DNA of 64,000 nt from Tanytarsus gracilentus. Taxonomy: Eukaryota > Arthropoda > Insecta > Diptera > Chironomidae. Each line of letters starts with the position of its first letter. The first letter of the stretch is position 1. Positions 52,057 to 64,000 of this stretch are shown here, one piece after another. The notes beneath the pieces were generated by a model that worked only from the letters and a program-made list of their open reading frames with translations, made no database searches and was not told where the DNA came from. Made by a program: the position numbers and the translations under genes. The stretch covers positions 62,001-126,000 of the forward strand of contig JAXRKN010000042.1 in NCBI GenBank assembly GCA_038502055.1. The letters run 5' to 3'.

Positions 52057-55000
52057 ATGCGTGCAAAAGGGTGTTGGCAAGGGTTTAAATAATTTATAAG
52101 TGAAAATTATTTTATGTTCTTGAAGTGAATCAATGATTTAGTTATAGATACGTAAATTAAACAATTACATATTTAACTATTTATTTCAAGTATATAAAGT
52201 TATATACTCAAAATATATAAAATTCAGGATAAAGTTATTAATTTTTACTTACTCATAAATTTATTTCATTTCAACTAATTTTACTCTATGAAAGTCAGTT
52301 CCAACTTTCACAATTTAACCCCACCTCAACTTCCCACCGTTTAACCTTTTTTCAACTCCATCCTATCTCGCGTGTGAACTCTATCAAGAGCAACACCATA
52401 AAGCGTACCCGATGACTACTCCCGCGAATCAAACGATGCTTGAATGCTCCATAATAAAGATAAATTTTCGACTCTCATGTGTGTGTATGATGTTTCAATC
52501 TTATAAACTAAGCGCGGCCAGCGTTCATTTGATGCAACAGCGATGCAGATGCATCGTTTGTGTCAAGTGAACAATGAAAAATAAATAAATTTACGTTTTA
52601 TTATGTTGCTTGAATCCCGTCGACTTCGACTTTTAAACCATCTCTCTCTTTTTTTTGCTGTCGCACTTTTGCGAATCAAATCGTCATCGAACGGTCGAAG
52701 CTTATCTCGAGGTATTAATCTCTCGTCGCACTCACATGAGAGGCATCAACAATTTTTTTATGAGGCATATTGTGCCATCGGGACATCGACGTACGCTCAA
52801 TACTTTTGTGTGTGCAAAATTGTTGCAAATTGGCTGCTGCCTGACTATAACACACCGATACACGATATCGATACCATCCGACGATGCACTTTTCATTTTT
52901 CGCACTGAAAAGCGATTTACGTTAATTGATTTTCACATCTCTCACTTTTAACAATGTGGATGTGCGTTGCGGGAAGCAAATAGATAAAAACTTGAATAGA
53001 AATTTAACGGTTTTCAAATTTTTGAATTGCAATTTAATTTTATTTATTTAAAATACCAGGAATTGCATTAATAATCCAGGATTTTCTTTCTACCCCTGAA
53101 AACTTTTTTGTTTTTTAGATTGTTGCACAACAATTATTATGACTATTTTACTCAATTAGTAGTTGGTCGATGCCAATGGAGGCATATCGAGAGTGAGCGT
53201 GTGATGCCAATTGAGCATATTGATGTGAGAATTAATTAATAGTGCGGTGGAATAATTTTCCGTTTCGAGAGTGGAATTTTCTCATTCGATAATTGTTTGT
53301 TGGTATTTATGACACTCGCATTACCGTCCTACAATGTTGCAGCAAAAAACTATGACAAAATAATCATTTTTATTAGATTATTATTATTATCTGCTCTTTT
53401 CATATATGAAATTGATGCCAAAAAGATTTCTTCTCACGGTCGAATGACGGTCAAGCGAGTGTCAATTTTCTTTTAAGGGACAACGACAAAAAATATGCAA
53501 TTACGATCATCTTGAAGTATTGCGCTTTTTATTTTTAATTTAGAAGATTTTTTCGATAAGGGTTCGACATTTTTCCTCTCTAAAGAATTTCTTTCGCTAT
53601 TTTAACCATTCGCCAATATTAAATTTATTTGAAAGTATATAAATTGACAGCATGCATGGAAGATAATTTTGTAAAAATTGAATGAGCCTAAAAAATTTAT
53701 AAAGTTCAATTTTTTCAAGAAAATTTAACAAAAATTATTTAACTTTTTTTGGTAAAGTAAGGTTTACATTTTTGGATACCGTTAAGAGAATGTGGTGTTT
53801 TTCGGTATTCACACAAGTATATAAAAATTATTTTTCGAAATAAATTTAGAAATATTTTTTGCAAAACTCCCTTCAACATAAAGGCTGCCTCAAAAAGGAT
53901 TCAATTAAATCAAGAAATAAATCTCTTTCTGCTCTTTTTCTTGAACAAATTACCTCAATCGCGATATCTTTTCAAATATAAAAGAAAAAATTCGCAAACA
54001 ATAGAAATAAAGATGAGAAATTAAATCTCTCTTTTTGTTGTAACTTGAAGAAGCAGCTGCAAAAGCCCACGTGACCTAGTGTGGCCCAAAAAATAAACTA
54101 AAACGATCTATTCAGAACATGAGTAATCGATGTTCATAAATTTTAAATTTTCTCCAGTGACATCGAGAGAAAATTCTTATGGGATGAATCAGTTTTATTT
54201 AAAGGGATGCAATCGATCTGATATTTATTATTGTGTACTCTCAATTGGACACAAGGAATCAGTTCAAATGACAGTTGGAATAAGATGGAAGAAGAAGAAA
54301 TGACTTTGACACTTTGGTGTGGTTGATAAAAGCGCATTTTAGAATTTAATTTAACTGTTAAAATTTTTTAAAATTACTGAAAAAAATAACCTCCAACTTA
54401 AATCTTCTCATTTTTCAATTATTTCTAATTCAACACGAAGGCTAAGAAATGCATTTTTAAATGGATTCATTACACCGAACGAGGAAGAAAGAATTTTTCG
54501 ATATCTACCTGCGATGATCTTGATAAATCTCATACAATGTGAAACTATAACGAATTGGCAATTTTAACCATAACTTTATGTGCCTTCTCTCTCTCACATA
54601 CGTACACACTTACAAATATCGAGTAATGCACACAAAAGGAAGCAAAAAGGCGCAAATTGTAAGAACACACAATAAATTTGCTGACTCTCTTACGACTTGG
54701 AGTTACAGTGGCATTTATTAACGAATAAATAAAATATCAATGAAAATCTCTGGCAACAGCCTCTGGGTTTTGCTACGAGACGAGCGAGATAGAGCAAGCG
54801 AGGACATTAAAAAGGGAGAAAAAAGAAAGGATAAGGAAAAGAAAGTCATTGAAATCAATGAATGCCTGCCAAATAAATTAGCGATTGATTTCGATATGCT
54901 CGAGATAGAATTGAGATTCATTGAGCTACAACATTATCGGGGGGTTACTGCAATAATTTATGTCGGAATGCTTCAAGGTAAAAGAAAAAAGATTAATTGC

Positions 55001-56961
55001 GAAAGTTAAATTGCGAGCAATTTTCAACTGAATTTATGAGTGCCGGAAATCTTTATTCTTCTTCAATAATGGATCATAATTAACACCTTCACATGTCGAC
55101 ACCCATCCTCGTATTTTTTTAATGCGAAAATGAAATTATCTCCTCACTATTTAAGGAAGTGTCGGCGTTCCTTGTTATGTAAATTAATTCGATTCAAACC
55201 AACCAGAGCTGTCATCATTGTCACCATTTAGCATTTCCTCCTTTTTAATTATGCAAGAAGGAATAACCGAAATTCTTGAAGGTGGTTGATACATGAGATG
55301 TGAGGTGTAATTTGATTTTGTCGGTCTTTGGATGTGGGAATAATTTAAAATTGGTTTTTATTAAAATTTAAAACTTGTTTTATTTTCAAGTTTGTTCCAT
55401 AATTTAAATTTTAAAACTTGTTTTATTTTCCAAACTGTTCCGAAAATTTAATTTACTTAATTTATAATCAAAACCTCAACTCACTTTATTAAATCTCATT
55501 TCACGCATCGAAAATCATCAATTCGAATTTTTATCGCTTTAATCTCATCGAGCATCTTTATGAAGTGAATAAATTTTTTAAGTGGAATTTAATATTTGCT
55601 CAAAGGATTTAAAGATCTTCTTCTTAATCGGAAGGAATATCTATTAAATATAAGAAGAAGAATGCAATGAATGCAACCTTTTTTTATAAACTCTACTCGG
55701 AAGCATTGGATTTAGATTTCTAAGCATTGTCTCATCACTTCACGATCGCATTTCCCTCGAACGTTTCTTTCAAAAAAAATCTCCTTTCTTTTACTGCCTT
55801 CTCATCATCGTCAAAATAGCAACAAAAGGAAGCAGAAAATTTTTCTTTCCTGCAACGAAGATGAAGTCCCGCAAAAAAATAGGAGCGAGTAAAAAGATTT
55901 CACCGTTTTTGTTACAAAGAAGAATGTGAAAGAAAATGACGAATTCTAACAATGCTGAAGGATTTTTTGTTATTGTAAAAAAAGGAGAATGAATGCATGC
56001 ACGCACATATTTGAGAGTTCGAGTTGAGGGAGATATGCATCTGGGAATAGAACATTGTTGCATTGTACCCACTTCTCATTTCAGATATATATTTTTTGAG
56101 GACGTATTTGTTTACCCAGAATTTTCGCAGGTAATAAATATTAGACGACGACGGGCATTTCTCTCTCTCTCCCCCGTCGTCAGTCACTCAGCATTTTGAC
56201 GTGTTTGTTGCCTTTGCTTTAGCATCGCCAATGTGTGTGTGTGTGAATAAGAGACGAGGACACAGAAAATAAATTATTCTGCGAAAGCCGTTTGCAATGG
56301 TTTTTGGCGAAAGTACAGTTGCGACCAAAAAGGGCACTTTCTTGCAGAAAATTTTCGTGGCAATTTTTTTTTGCGTGTTCTATCGATTTCGAGAGGGATT
56401 TTTGTGACATTTTATTAGGTGGTTCTGAGTGAAAATTTAACACGTTAAAAATTCGATGAAATATTTTCCATAAATTTGAATTTAAAAAATTAATTTCTAG
56501 TTTTGTAACGAAAATTTGGCGAATCAAAAATAATTGTTTTTAGAGTTTTGAAATAATTTTTTAAACGGTTTGAATTGAAAAATTACAAAAATTTAAAATA
56601 TTCAAAAATTTAACGTTTTTTAATGATATAAATTTTCATAAAATGTTTTGACGCTCAAATTTCAATAATAATTCCACAAATTCAATCCCATTTCGACTCA
56701 AACTCACTCACATTCCATTTAATCACACAATAAGCGAAAATCTCCCTATGACATTATTTTTTATTACCATTTTTTTCTGCACATGCGAGAGAGCCGATAA
56801 TGAAAGTCTCGCGATGTATGTTTTTTGCGCAAAAAAGTAATTTTTTTATCCCTCTCGCATATATGTAAGAAACGTCCCTTCCTGCTTTGCTTTTTTATTA
56901 TTTTCGCTACCCTCATCCCATTAAGCGACAACCCATCGATTATTTTCGCCGCGCTAGAAGA
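52057..56961. other. Non-coding, no supported gene
   Basis: No exon recognised. The opposing open frames at 54718-55009 overlap and neither shows a family motif. A+T spacers lie near 52980-53060, 53640-53760, 54340-54420, 55340-55470 and 56400-56680. Confidence 0.5.
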
Positions 56962-57026
56962 AAAAATGTTTCAAAACCCACACGTGGGTGTTGCCGTGTA
57001 ACCCACTTGTAACAGATCAGTATTGG

Positions 57027-57178
57027 CTTCCCCTTTGGCTTCCCCTTCTGGCCTCCCAAAATGGCTTCCCAAAATGGCTTCCCAAAAATGGCTTCCCAAA
57101 ATGGCTTCCCAAAAATGGCTTCTCAAAAATGGCTTCGCAAAATGGCTTCCCAAATTGGCTTCCCAAAATGGCTTCCCA
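57027..57178 (+). repeat. GGCTTCCCAAAAT short tandem array
   Basis: About nine units of 15-16 bases (GGCTTCCCAAAAAT variants). A heavily diverged version is present in copy 1 at about 18318-18400. Confidence 0.85.
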
Positions 57179-57493
57179 CTGTGTTTCGACTGTGTTTCAT
57201 TTTCCATTGTGTTTTATTTTCCATTGTGTTTCATTTTCCACTGTGTTCCATTTTCCATTGTGTTCCATTTTCCATTGTGTTTCATTTTCCATTGTGTTTC
57301 ATTTTCCATTGTGTTTCATTTTCCATTGTGTTTCATTTTCCACTGTGTTCCATTTTCCATTGTGTTTCATTTTCCATTGTGTTTCATTTTCCATTGTGTT
57401 TCATTTTCCGTTGTGTTCCATTTTAAATTGTGTTCCATTTTCCATTGTGTTTCATTTTCCATTGTGTTCCATTTTCCATTGCGTTCCGTTTTC
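57179..57493. repeat. 17-bp minisatellite array in copy 2
   Basis: About 18 units of the 17-mer TGTGTTTCATTTTCCAT and close variants, the reverse complement of the array at 17932-18309. Units are more uniform than in copy 1. The open frames through it are repeat-generated. Confidence 0.95.
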
Positions 57494-59864
57494 AGATCCA
57501 TGCCAATCGATTCCTGGTCAAATTCCGAGTTCAACGAGGTACATGAAGCCATACTTTTAAAAAATGGACATTAGGGGCACTACTGGCCGGCCGTGATGGA
57601 CATTGGTGGCACTCTTGGATGGCCATGATAGACATTCCTCAAATATCATCAATGCCTTTCGATTCCTGATACAAATACGAGTTCAACGACATACATGAAG
57701 CCATATAACAGGAAATTTGTATGAAAAATGGCATTTAGGGCTGTCCATGGCACGACCTGTGGTCATGACAATCATAATTCCTAAAATGGCCGAATCTAAA
57801 TTCATAGACCTACCATTTGGCGAAAACTAGAAGTCTCTAGCTATCTCAGGAGCCGAGATCTCGAAGGAACAGACGGACAGACAGACAGACGGACGGAAAT
57901 AGGCGCATATAAGTGTTACACCACTTCGTGGGTTACACTAAAAAGTGGGATAAAATCAGGGAAACAAAATCTGTCATAAAAAAAGTTTTTCAATGGATGA
58001 AAAGATGAAAATGCAGACAAGTGCGATCGTGTAATGAATTTTGTGAACAACAGAAAATCACTCGACAACTCTAATTTCTCCGCAAGGACCTCAATCTCAT
58101 CTCTCTTTTTTGATTACATGAGCGAAAAATGACTTTCTTGTGCATAAAATCGCCATTTTTTCATTATCACCGCTGCCGTCGTTGTTTTGTGTCTACTTCG
58201 CCTTGGGGACTCGTAGAAATGACACAAAAAGGAAAAACTAGCGAGGAGAGAAATGGAAACATATTTTAGTGAACAAATTTCTCATCGTCGAGAGTTGACT
58301 CGACATGACAATCTAGCATGAAAATATTTTTGTTGTCTCTTCATGCCTCCCCGTGTCTGTCGAAACAACGACGCTGGTCATTGTGTATAGACATAAGATG
58401 AAAATCTGTTACAACTATTGAGAAACGGAGAGGGCAAAAAAAGGAAGCGAGACGATTCATCGGACACACACAGCAATGCTTTTATGGTGTTGTATTTTTT
58501 TGTTGTCGAAGGATTTTTTTGAATGAAAATTTTTGTTAAAGATGAGAATTATAATTTTTAAAAATAATATTCAGTGGATTTTTTTAATTTTAAAATATTT
58601 CTCGTTATTTAAATCCACAAAAAAAATCTTTTCTTATCTGGGATCGATGTTTTAGTCATGCTTATGCGGAGAGCTAATGCTGCAGTAATTTATGCTTATC
58701 TTTGGCAGTTTCATTTTGACCGTTCTTCTCTACATTTTTTGACAGCCTTCCAGCAGTTTCTCACTCTCCACACTATGTGTAAGTGATTGACTATTATTTC
58801 GGAGAAAAGACCCAAAAAAAGAGAAGCACATAACAATACCAGCAGGCAAAACACTTGAAAAAAATCTTTTTTTCTATGAAAAGATAATTTTTTAAAGCCG
58901 TCACATATCAATGTCTATTACTCATAGAAATTATCGTCAATTGACCCAAAAATGAATGCCAGAGTCGAGCAATTAAGTTGACTAAAAATTGCACCCTCAT
59001 AATGTGTGCGATCGTCATGAATTGGAAATTAATTTGACAAAAATCAATTTTACTAATCATTTTCAGCGAGCAGAGCAAAGAGAGACAAAAATGCATCACA
59101 CATGACAGTTATAAAGTATCAATTGAATTCATTTGCTGTTGTGTCCTTTTTGGTGCACCCTCGCAGCATTCGGCAGCTGCAACCATTATAAAAATCCACA
59201 AGTCATTGTCTTGCAATATGCGTCTTTTGTTTAGGCATTGAGCCGGCAATTTTCGCTATGCGAGACAAATAAAAATGAGTCATGGACGGCGGTGATTAAA
59301 GTTTAAAGTCCAAGGGATGAAAATTAAACTCGAAATAAATTTTAAAAACTAACAAATAAATTTTAAAAATTATAAAAAGTTTTCATCCATTGCTAACTTA
59401 AGCCTCGGCAGTTGACCATTGACCATTAGACACATCGACAGTCAAACGTTTATCTCTCACTGCAAACAAGCAGCAGCGTGAGTGTGCGAGGCGATAATGC
59501 AATAATTTAACGACGTCATGAGTCTAAGAACAATTTTTTCTATCAGCTGATAACGATCCACATAGGAATATTGCTGCCATAAAAATTACCAAGAAGGAGG
59601 CTAAATCTTTTTTACGACACACAAGCTGATGCGTGGAATGCATGCATTTTCTACCTACGCACTTTTATATGTATTTTTGCAACGACCCTCGGGAGAGACA
59701 GAAAAAGATTTTGAATGCCATTTTGTTGCACTCTTTTTTTGTGCACCCGCTGACTTGTTTTTCTAGGGAATTATTTTATGGGACTTTTTTGTGTAGTGGC
59801 AGTGAATGTAAAAAAAGTAAAAAATAATTATAAAAGAGAGCTAATAATCACACAAGTAAATTTA

Positions 59865-59876
59865 GGATTCGAACCT
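59865..59876 (-). other. tRNA B-box-like motif 3
   Basis: The minus strand reads AGGTTCGAATCC, identical to the motif at 41026-41037. The arms around it can form only four T-stem pairs and no tRNA body is present. Confidence 0.3.
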
Positions 59877-61374
59877 AGTTTTAATTTTATAAAATTCATA
59901 TTTTCAAATTAATTTATATTTTACATGAAATTAAAATCTTAACTCTCAAATCAAATTAAATTTCATTTTTATTAAAAAATATTCCTGACCTTTCTCAATT
60001 ATTTAGGCATTGGAAGTGTGCGAAAAAACCAACAAAAATAAAAAAATAAAATAAGAAAAATTTCGTGTATGACGAAAAAGAATCATGAAACACATAAAAA
60101 TAAAAATGTGTGCAGTCGAAATCACAACAACAGCAAGTTGAAAGAAATCTATAAAAAAAATTCTGCCATAAAATCGAATTTGAAGAAAAAGAAGGAAGCA
60201 AAAATTGTATTTGGGAGGCGATTGAATGTTTCTACCATTAGTCTTCTCTTTTTTATGCTGTCTATATATCGAAAATAAACATTGAGAATTTTTTTCATCT
60301 TCTTATTATCTCACATTGGTCCAACTTGTTAGAACTACAACTTCCTTATTTGTATCTAATGTGGACATTAAACATTTTTATAGCTCACATGTAGTTTTGA
60401 GATATTTATAGATTAGTATAGACGTCGGAAAAGAAATGTGAGTCCATTTTTCATTGTGACATGAATATTTTTTATGAAATTTTTTAAAAGTATTGAAATT
60501 TTAATAAAAAAATTTACATTTTCATGCATAGAAGTGATCAAAGAGAATATTAGAATCATTAAGGTAAAACAGCAAAAAGACCTTTCGAGCCTTATCGCAA
60601 GAATAACAACATCAACAAGATCACAAAATTTTCTCTCTCTCTTTGCATAGTGAAAGCATCTTCCCTCGTTGTCTTGGGTACAACAAAAGCCGAGAGTTGC
60701 ACGTCTAATAAATCCTCGCCTTCTGACATACAGCACATGAACGGAGCATCCTTACGATTGGTGCAACTGACCAACGACGGCTCTATAGCAACAAAAACGG
60801 AAAACCGTAAGAAGATGCAAAAGCTGCACAATCTTTCTTGAAGAGGTGTTTTTGAAAGCGAAGAAGGAGGAGAGGGAGAAGTGTTTTGCATACACACAAT
60901 ATCATTTGAAGTCGAATGTGGATACTTTTATGGTCGGTTCTTAATGGAGATTAAGTAAGGTTTAATTTTTCATTTTCAACAAAGAATTTAAAAATTAATA
61001 TTGTGCATTTTTCAGCTTTGAAAAAGAGATTAAATGATAAAAACTTCATCAGTTGTTTCATTTTCCAGTTCGTTCCATTTTCAATATCTTTGATTTTCAT
61101 TTTTTAAAAGGAATTTAAAAAAAAATTTCAGCTAAAAATAATTAAAATTTAAATGCCCTTCTTGAAAAAGTTTTCCAAGGCACCGAACATTTTCAGAATG
61201 TCAATAAATTTGTGTGTTCAAGCATAATGTACTTGCTGCTATACACAGCTTTGAAATGCCACATAGAGAGCTGCTGCTTATTCCTTTTTCAAAAGCCATC
61301 AGTAGCACTCACTCACATATGTACAGTTTTTAGTTTTTTGGCCAAATTCACACACACACACGGAGAGTATAAAA

Positions 61375-61599
61375 CTTCTAATGAATTTTATAACGAAGGC
61401 GAGTTGAGAGATGCGAAAGGAAAGGGGTTTATGATGATGATGGTGAGGGCAATGGCTAGTTTTCTCGCAAGGAAAGCAGCTCTATGTGGAAATATAGCAG
61501 CGAGTGTGGGCATGAGTGCGAGAGTTGAGTTTGAAAAGGGTTTTTCGAAAAATTTTCTCTCTATACAGTTTTGTGTGTGGTATTTGCAAAAGGATAGTT
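61375..61599 (+). other. Recurrent motif pair, copy C
   Basis: CTTCTAATGAATTTTATAAC, followed by G, lies at 61375-61395 and AAAAGGATAGTT at 61588-61599. The spacing is 213 bases, against 126-127 in copies A and B. An AAAAGCCATCA string about 85-100 bases before the first motif is shared with copy B (near 28413). Confidence 0.45.
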
Positions 61600-63289
61600 G
61601 AATTCATTCATTTAATGTCCCGAGAGCGGTGCTCGAAAAGAAGAAGAAGAGATGTAGAAGAAGGGGAGTCAAATGGACGGCTACCTCTAGCCCACCGAAT
61701 ATAGAATGTATATGTGTGTACACATACGGAAAGTTCCTCTGTCCGAAAAATTGATGAAACTACATCTAGCATTTCTCATTTGGGAATAATTAAAATGTAA
61801 TGTGACATACATAAAATGGTCTCGAGCTCTGTAATTTGATGGTTTTTTTTTGTATTCGAGTGAAATTGAATTGACACTAATGGATTGACGAAAATTGAAA
61901 AAGTTATTTTGGCAAATTAAAACCGTTAGATTTTTCAATTTAAATTTTAAAAATTACATCACACAATTTTAACTCCCAACTTTTTCATTATCTTTCACCC
62001 ATAAATTTTCAACATCCATATCAATTTTTCGTAAGGATTTATCGAGACCGTTTTTCATTAGAGAGCTGAGAATTATTTTAATGCTTTTCTCATGTCCTTC
62101 GGTGCCGTTAAAAAAATAATATACACAAATACATAAAAGGCAAAATCTTCTTAATTACCCCAAAAGTTCTCGTCGAATGAGCGAAACAATGCCTTTTTTC
62201 ATACAACCATCATCATATTTTCTATAAAGATATGACCGACCAATGGGTATCCCATCATAAAAAGGATTTCATGTGTAGAAAATGGTTTGGGAGAGAAAAA
62301 AAGTTATGAAAATTTTTCTCTAGGAAAAATGGAGATTAAGAGCAAGTTAGGATGTGTGTAGAAGATAAATTAACTTTTTCATCCGTGTTTCTAAAAAACT
62401 TACATTTTAACAATTTTTGAGTTAAATGAGAGATGGGGCGATGTAAAAAAGGTCCATAGCTCTCCTTTCTAATAATTTTTTTGTGCTCTCACCCTTCACA
62501 TTTCCATAATTCATTCCACGAGTAGCTAACTTATAGAAAACTAACTTTTTCTACATATTTACGGCGGAATTAAGGACGAGATGCGGTGTAATGTGTAGGC
62601 GAGTGTGTGTATTCGCCTCAAAAAAAGGGCCTCGCTTTTTATAACATTATGAAAATAGGAATTAAAAAGGAAAAAAGGGTTAAGGATTTTCAAACTCTTT
62701 TATGTGCGTAATTTATATGTTTTATATATTTTTCAAAGGAGAAAAACTAAAATATGTAATTAAAAAAATTCTCATACAGCACGAGGCATAAAAGGATTTT
62801 TTACATATAAAATCGATTTCGTTGTGAATATTAAATTCTTAAATTTGATGTGTAATATTTTTTTTTGAAGAATGTACAAAATTTCTGCTTGATCAAATTA
62901 AAAATTCATTCAACCTTTTGCAACATAAAATTCACCCAACAATAAATCCTTTCTCAAAATGCATTTTCATGTCAACTGACCATAAGAAAATTTTCTTGTC
63001 CAATTTTCTTTTACATCCTGTGGCCATCATGCAATGAGATACATAATTATTCGATTGGAACTGCTAGAAATGTGTGGCAGCTCCAAGATGAATTTTCTGT
63101 GTGTTTGTTACTGATGCATGCATTATGAATTATAACGCAAAAAATAGAAATAAAAAGGAAGAAGAAGACAAGCACGGCAAAATTTTCTGTAATGGAAAAC
63201 CAGCCATTGTCGTGTGTATGTTGTGCAATAGATGAGAAGAGACATTTTCTTGTACATGTTCAATTGTCATTTTGCTTATAACGCTTGGA

Positions 63290-63820
63290 CTGCACAAACA
63301 AAGATATTCAAATAGTTCTCTGCTGCTGCTGTGTGCTGCATGGCATTAGAGAAGATATATATCAGTTATATCATCATCATAACGTGTGTGTGTGTGTTGT
63401 GTTGCTGCTTTCTCAGCGGAGAATAAATGGACAAAGTTTTTGCCATCGTCGTCGCTGCTGTACAACAAAATTTTCGGGAGCTGGTTTATTTTTGAGCACT
63501 GCGAGGAACGAGAGGGAAGAAGTCGAATAAGGAGTCAGGATAGAATATACACACATTCGGAGCGGTCATTCGAGCATAAATTGAATGTTGGACGACGACG
63601 ATGGCGGGAGATGAAGAAAAGGCAGCAAAAAAGGGTGGCTTGAAAATTTTCATTTCTCTCTCACTCAAACCCTTTCGCCATGCAGCCACCAACTCTCTGA
63701 CTCTTTCCTCTGCTTTTCTATTCTCATCAATTCAACTCAACTCCTTGAACAATGAACGAAGCGAAAGACCGTTCCGTTTCTAACAACGACGACGTCGTAC
63801 ATGTGCTGGTCAAGCATCCG
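63290..63820 (-). repeat. Inverted long duplication, copy B
   Basis: Reverse-complement partner of 31207-31749, 12 bases shorter owing to triplet-run differences. Flanks beyond 63289 and 63820 show no similarity to the flanks of copy A, so the duplicated unit has sharp limits. Confidence 0.9.
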
Positions 63821-64000
63821 CAAAATGTATATTTCGTAGTCATCTCCTCTACCTACATGTGTATAAATGAAAATGGAGAAGGCGGTGGTGTGAGGCTAGT
63901 TGAGAAATAGGAAAATTTAACTCATCCACCCACTGGTCAGAGCATCAGCAGCAGAGAAACATTTACATATTCAAGATATTGTGGGGTCGGGGTGGGAGTG
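63821..64000. other. Window end, nothing recognised
   Basis: Short remainder with no gene or repeat that I can identify. Confidence 0.5.

Larger units (their letters stand above)
56962..57944 (+). mobile_element. Minisatellite-bearing repeat element, copy 2
   Basis: Plus-strand order: AAACCCACACGTGGGTG end, GTAACCCACTTGTAACAGAT, a block of about nine GGCTTCCCAAAAT units (57027-57178), the 17-bp minisatellite (57179-57493), about two diverged copies of the 119-bp module (57500-57720), a block with CCATGGCACGACC, a GACAGACGGAC-type run (57869-57899), and the end GTGGGTTACACTAAAAA. It is the reverse-complement counterpart of 17695-18490 but keeps more of the module and of the GGCTTCC block. Non-coding and non-autonomous. 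Confidence 0.8.
57945..63289. other. Non-coding, no supported gene
   Basis: No exon recognised. It contains B-box-like motif 3 (59865-59876) and motif pair copy C (61375-61599). A+T spacers lie near 58540-58620, 59880-59990, 60480-60530, 60960-61150 and 61910-61990. Confidence 0.5.

Noticed and set aside
54718..55009. Overlapping opposite-strand open frames
   Set aside because: Overlapping opposite-strand open frames of similar length point to composition effects; neither matches a family.
57179..57560. 190-codon plus-strand open frame with a cysteine-rich periodic peptide
   Set aside because: Generated by the 17-bp minisatellite, which is open in several frames; not a protein gene.

Overview
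The window reads as nuclear DNA of an insect, most likely a lower dipteran of the midge, mosquito or sand-fly type. It is strongly A+T-rich and gene-poor. It contains a spliced gene with very small introns (four of five are 52-61 bp), a trypsin-fold protein typical of insect serine-protease families, and several eukaryotic transposable-element relics. Nothing bacterial, viral, rRNA, tRNA or CRISPR-like was seen. The order-level placement is inference; no marker fixes the species.

Only two protein-coding genes can be supported. On the plus strand, 5392-6264 encodes a 290-residue secreted or membrane serine-protease homologue. It has lost the catalytic His and Ser regions and ends in a transmembrane helix with a short basic tail. 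On the minus strand, 37779 down to 35064 holds six exons of the axonemal gene DRC7/CCDC135 (Drosophila lost boys, lobo), a subunit of the nexin-dynein regulatory complex of motile cilia and sperm flagella. Every junction keeps the reading frame. The 717 residues visible run to the natural stop, but the first roughly 150-170 residues are absent. The missing 5' exons would lie beyond 37780, next to stretches of suspicious homopolymer (38.66-38.99 kb and 41.07-41.15 kb). The two genes have no evident functional link.

The rest is non-coding with structure. A fold-back element with about 245-bp arms sits at 15.84-16.37 kb. Two inverted copies of one repeat family with a 17-bp minisatellite core sit at 17.70-18.49 kb and 56.96-57.94 kb, with a probable ruined third copy at 38.64-38.95 kb. 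A related element with a 119-bp tandem module is at 51.16-52.06 kb. A 1.26-kb retroposed insertion with a perfect 26-bp target-site duplication and a (TAATC)n tail is at 48.02-49.29 kb. A nearly identical 531/543-bp sequence is present in opposite orientations at 31.2 kb and 63.3 kb, bracketing about 31.5 kb.

Between these features, roughly kilobase-long islands of mixed-composition DNA (CA, CT and trinucleotide runs) alternate with 100-300-bp spacers of nearly pure A+T that often carry a CGTTAAA core. A pair of sequence motifs recurs in fixed order at three distant places. No single novel gene system is evident. The best leads are the membrane-anchored pseudoprotease, the minisatellite-bearing repeat family, the long fold-back and the repeated motif pair.
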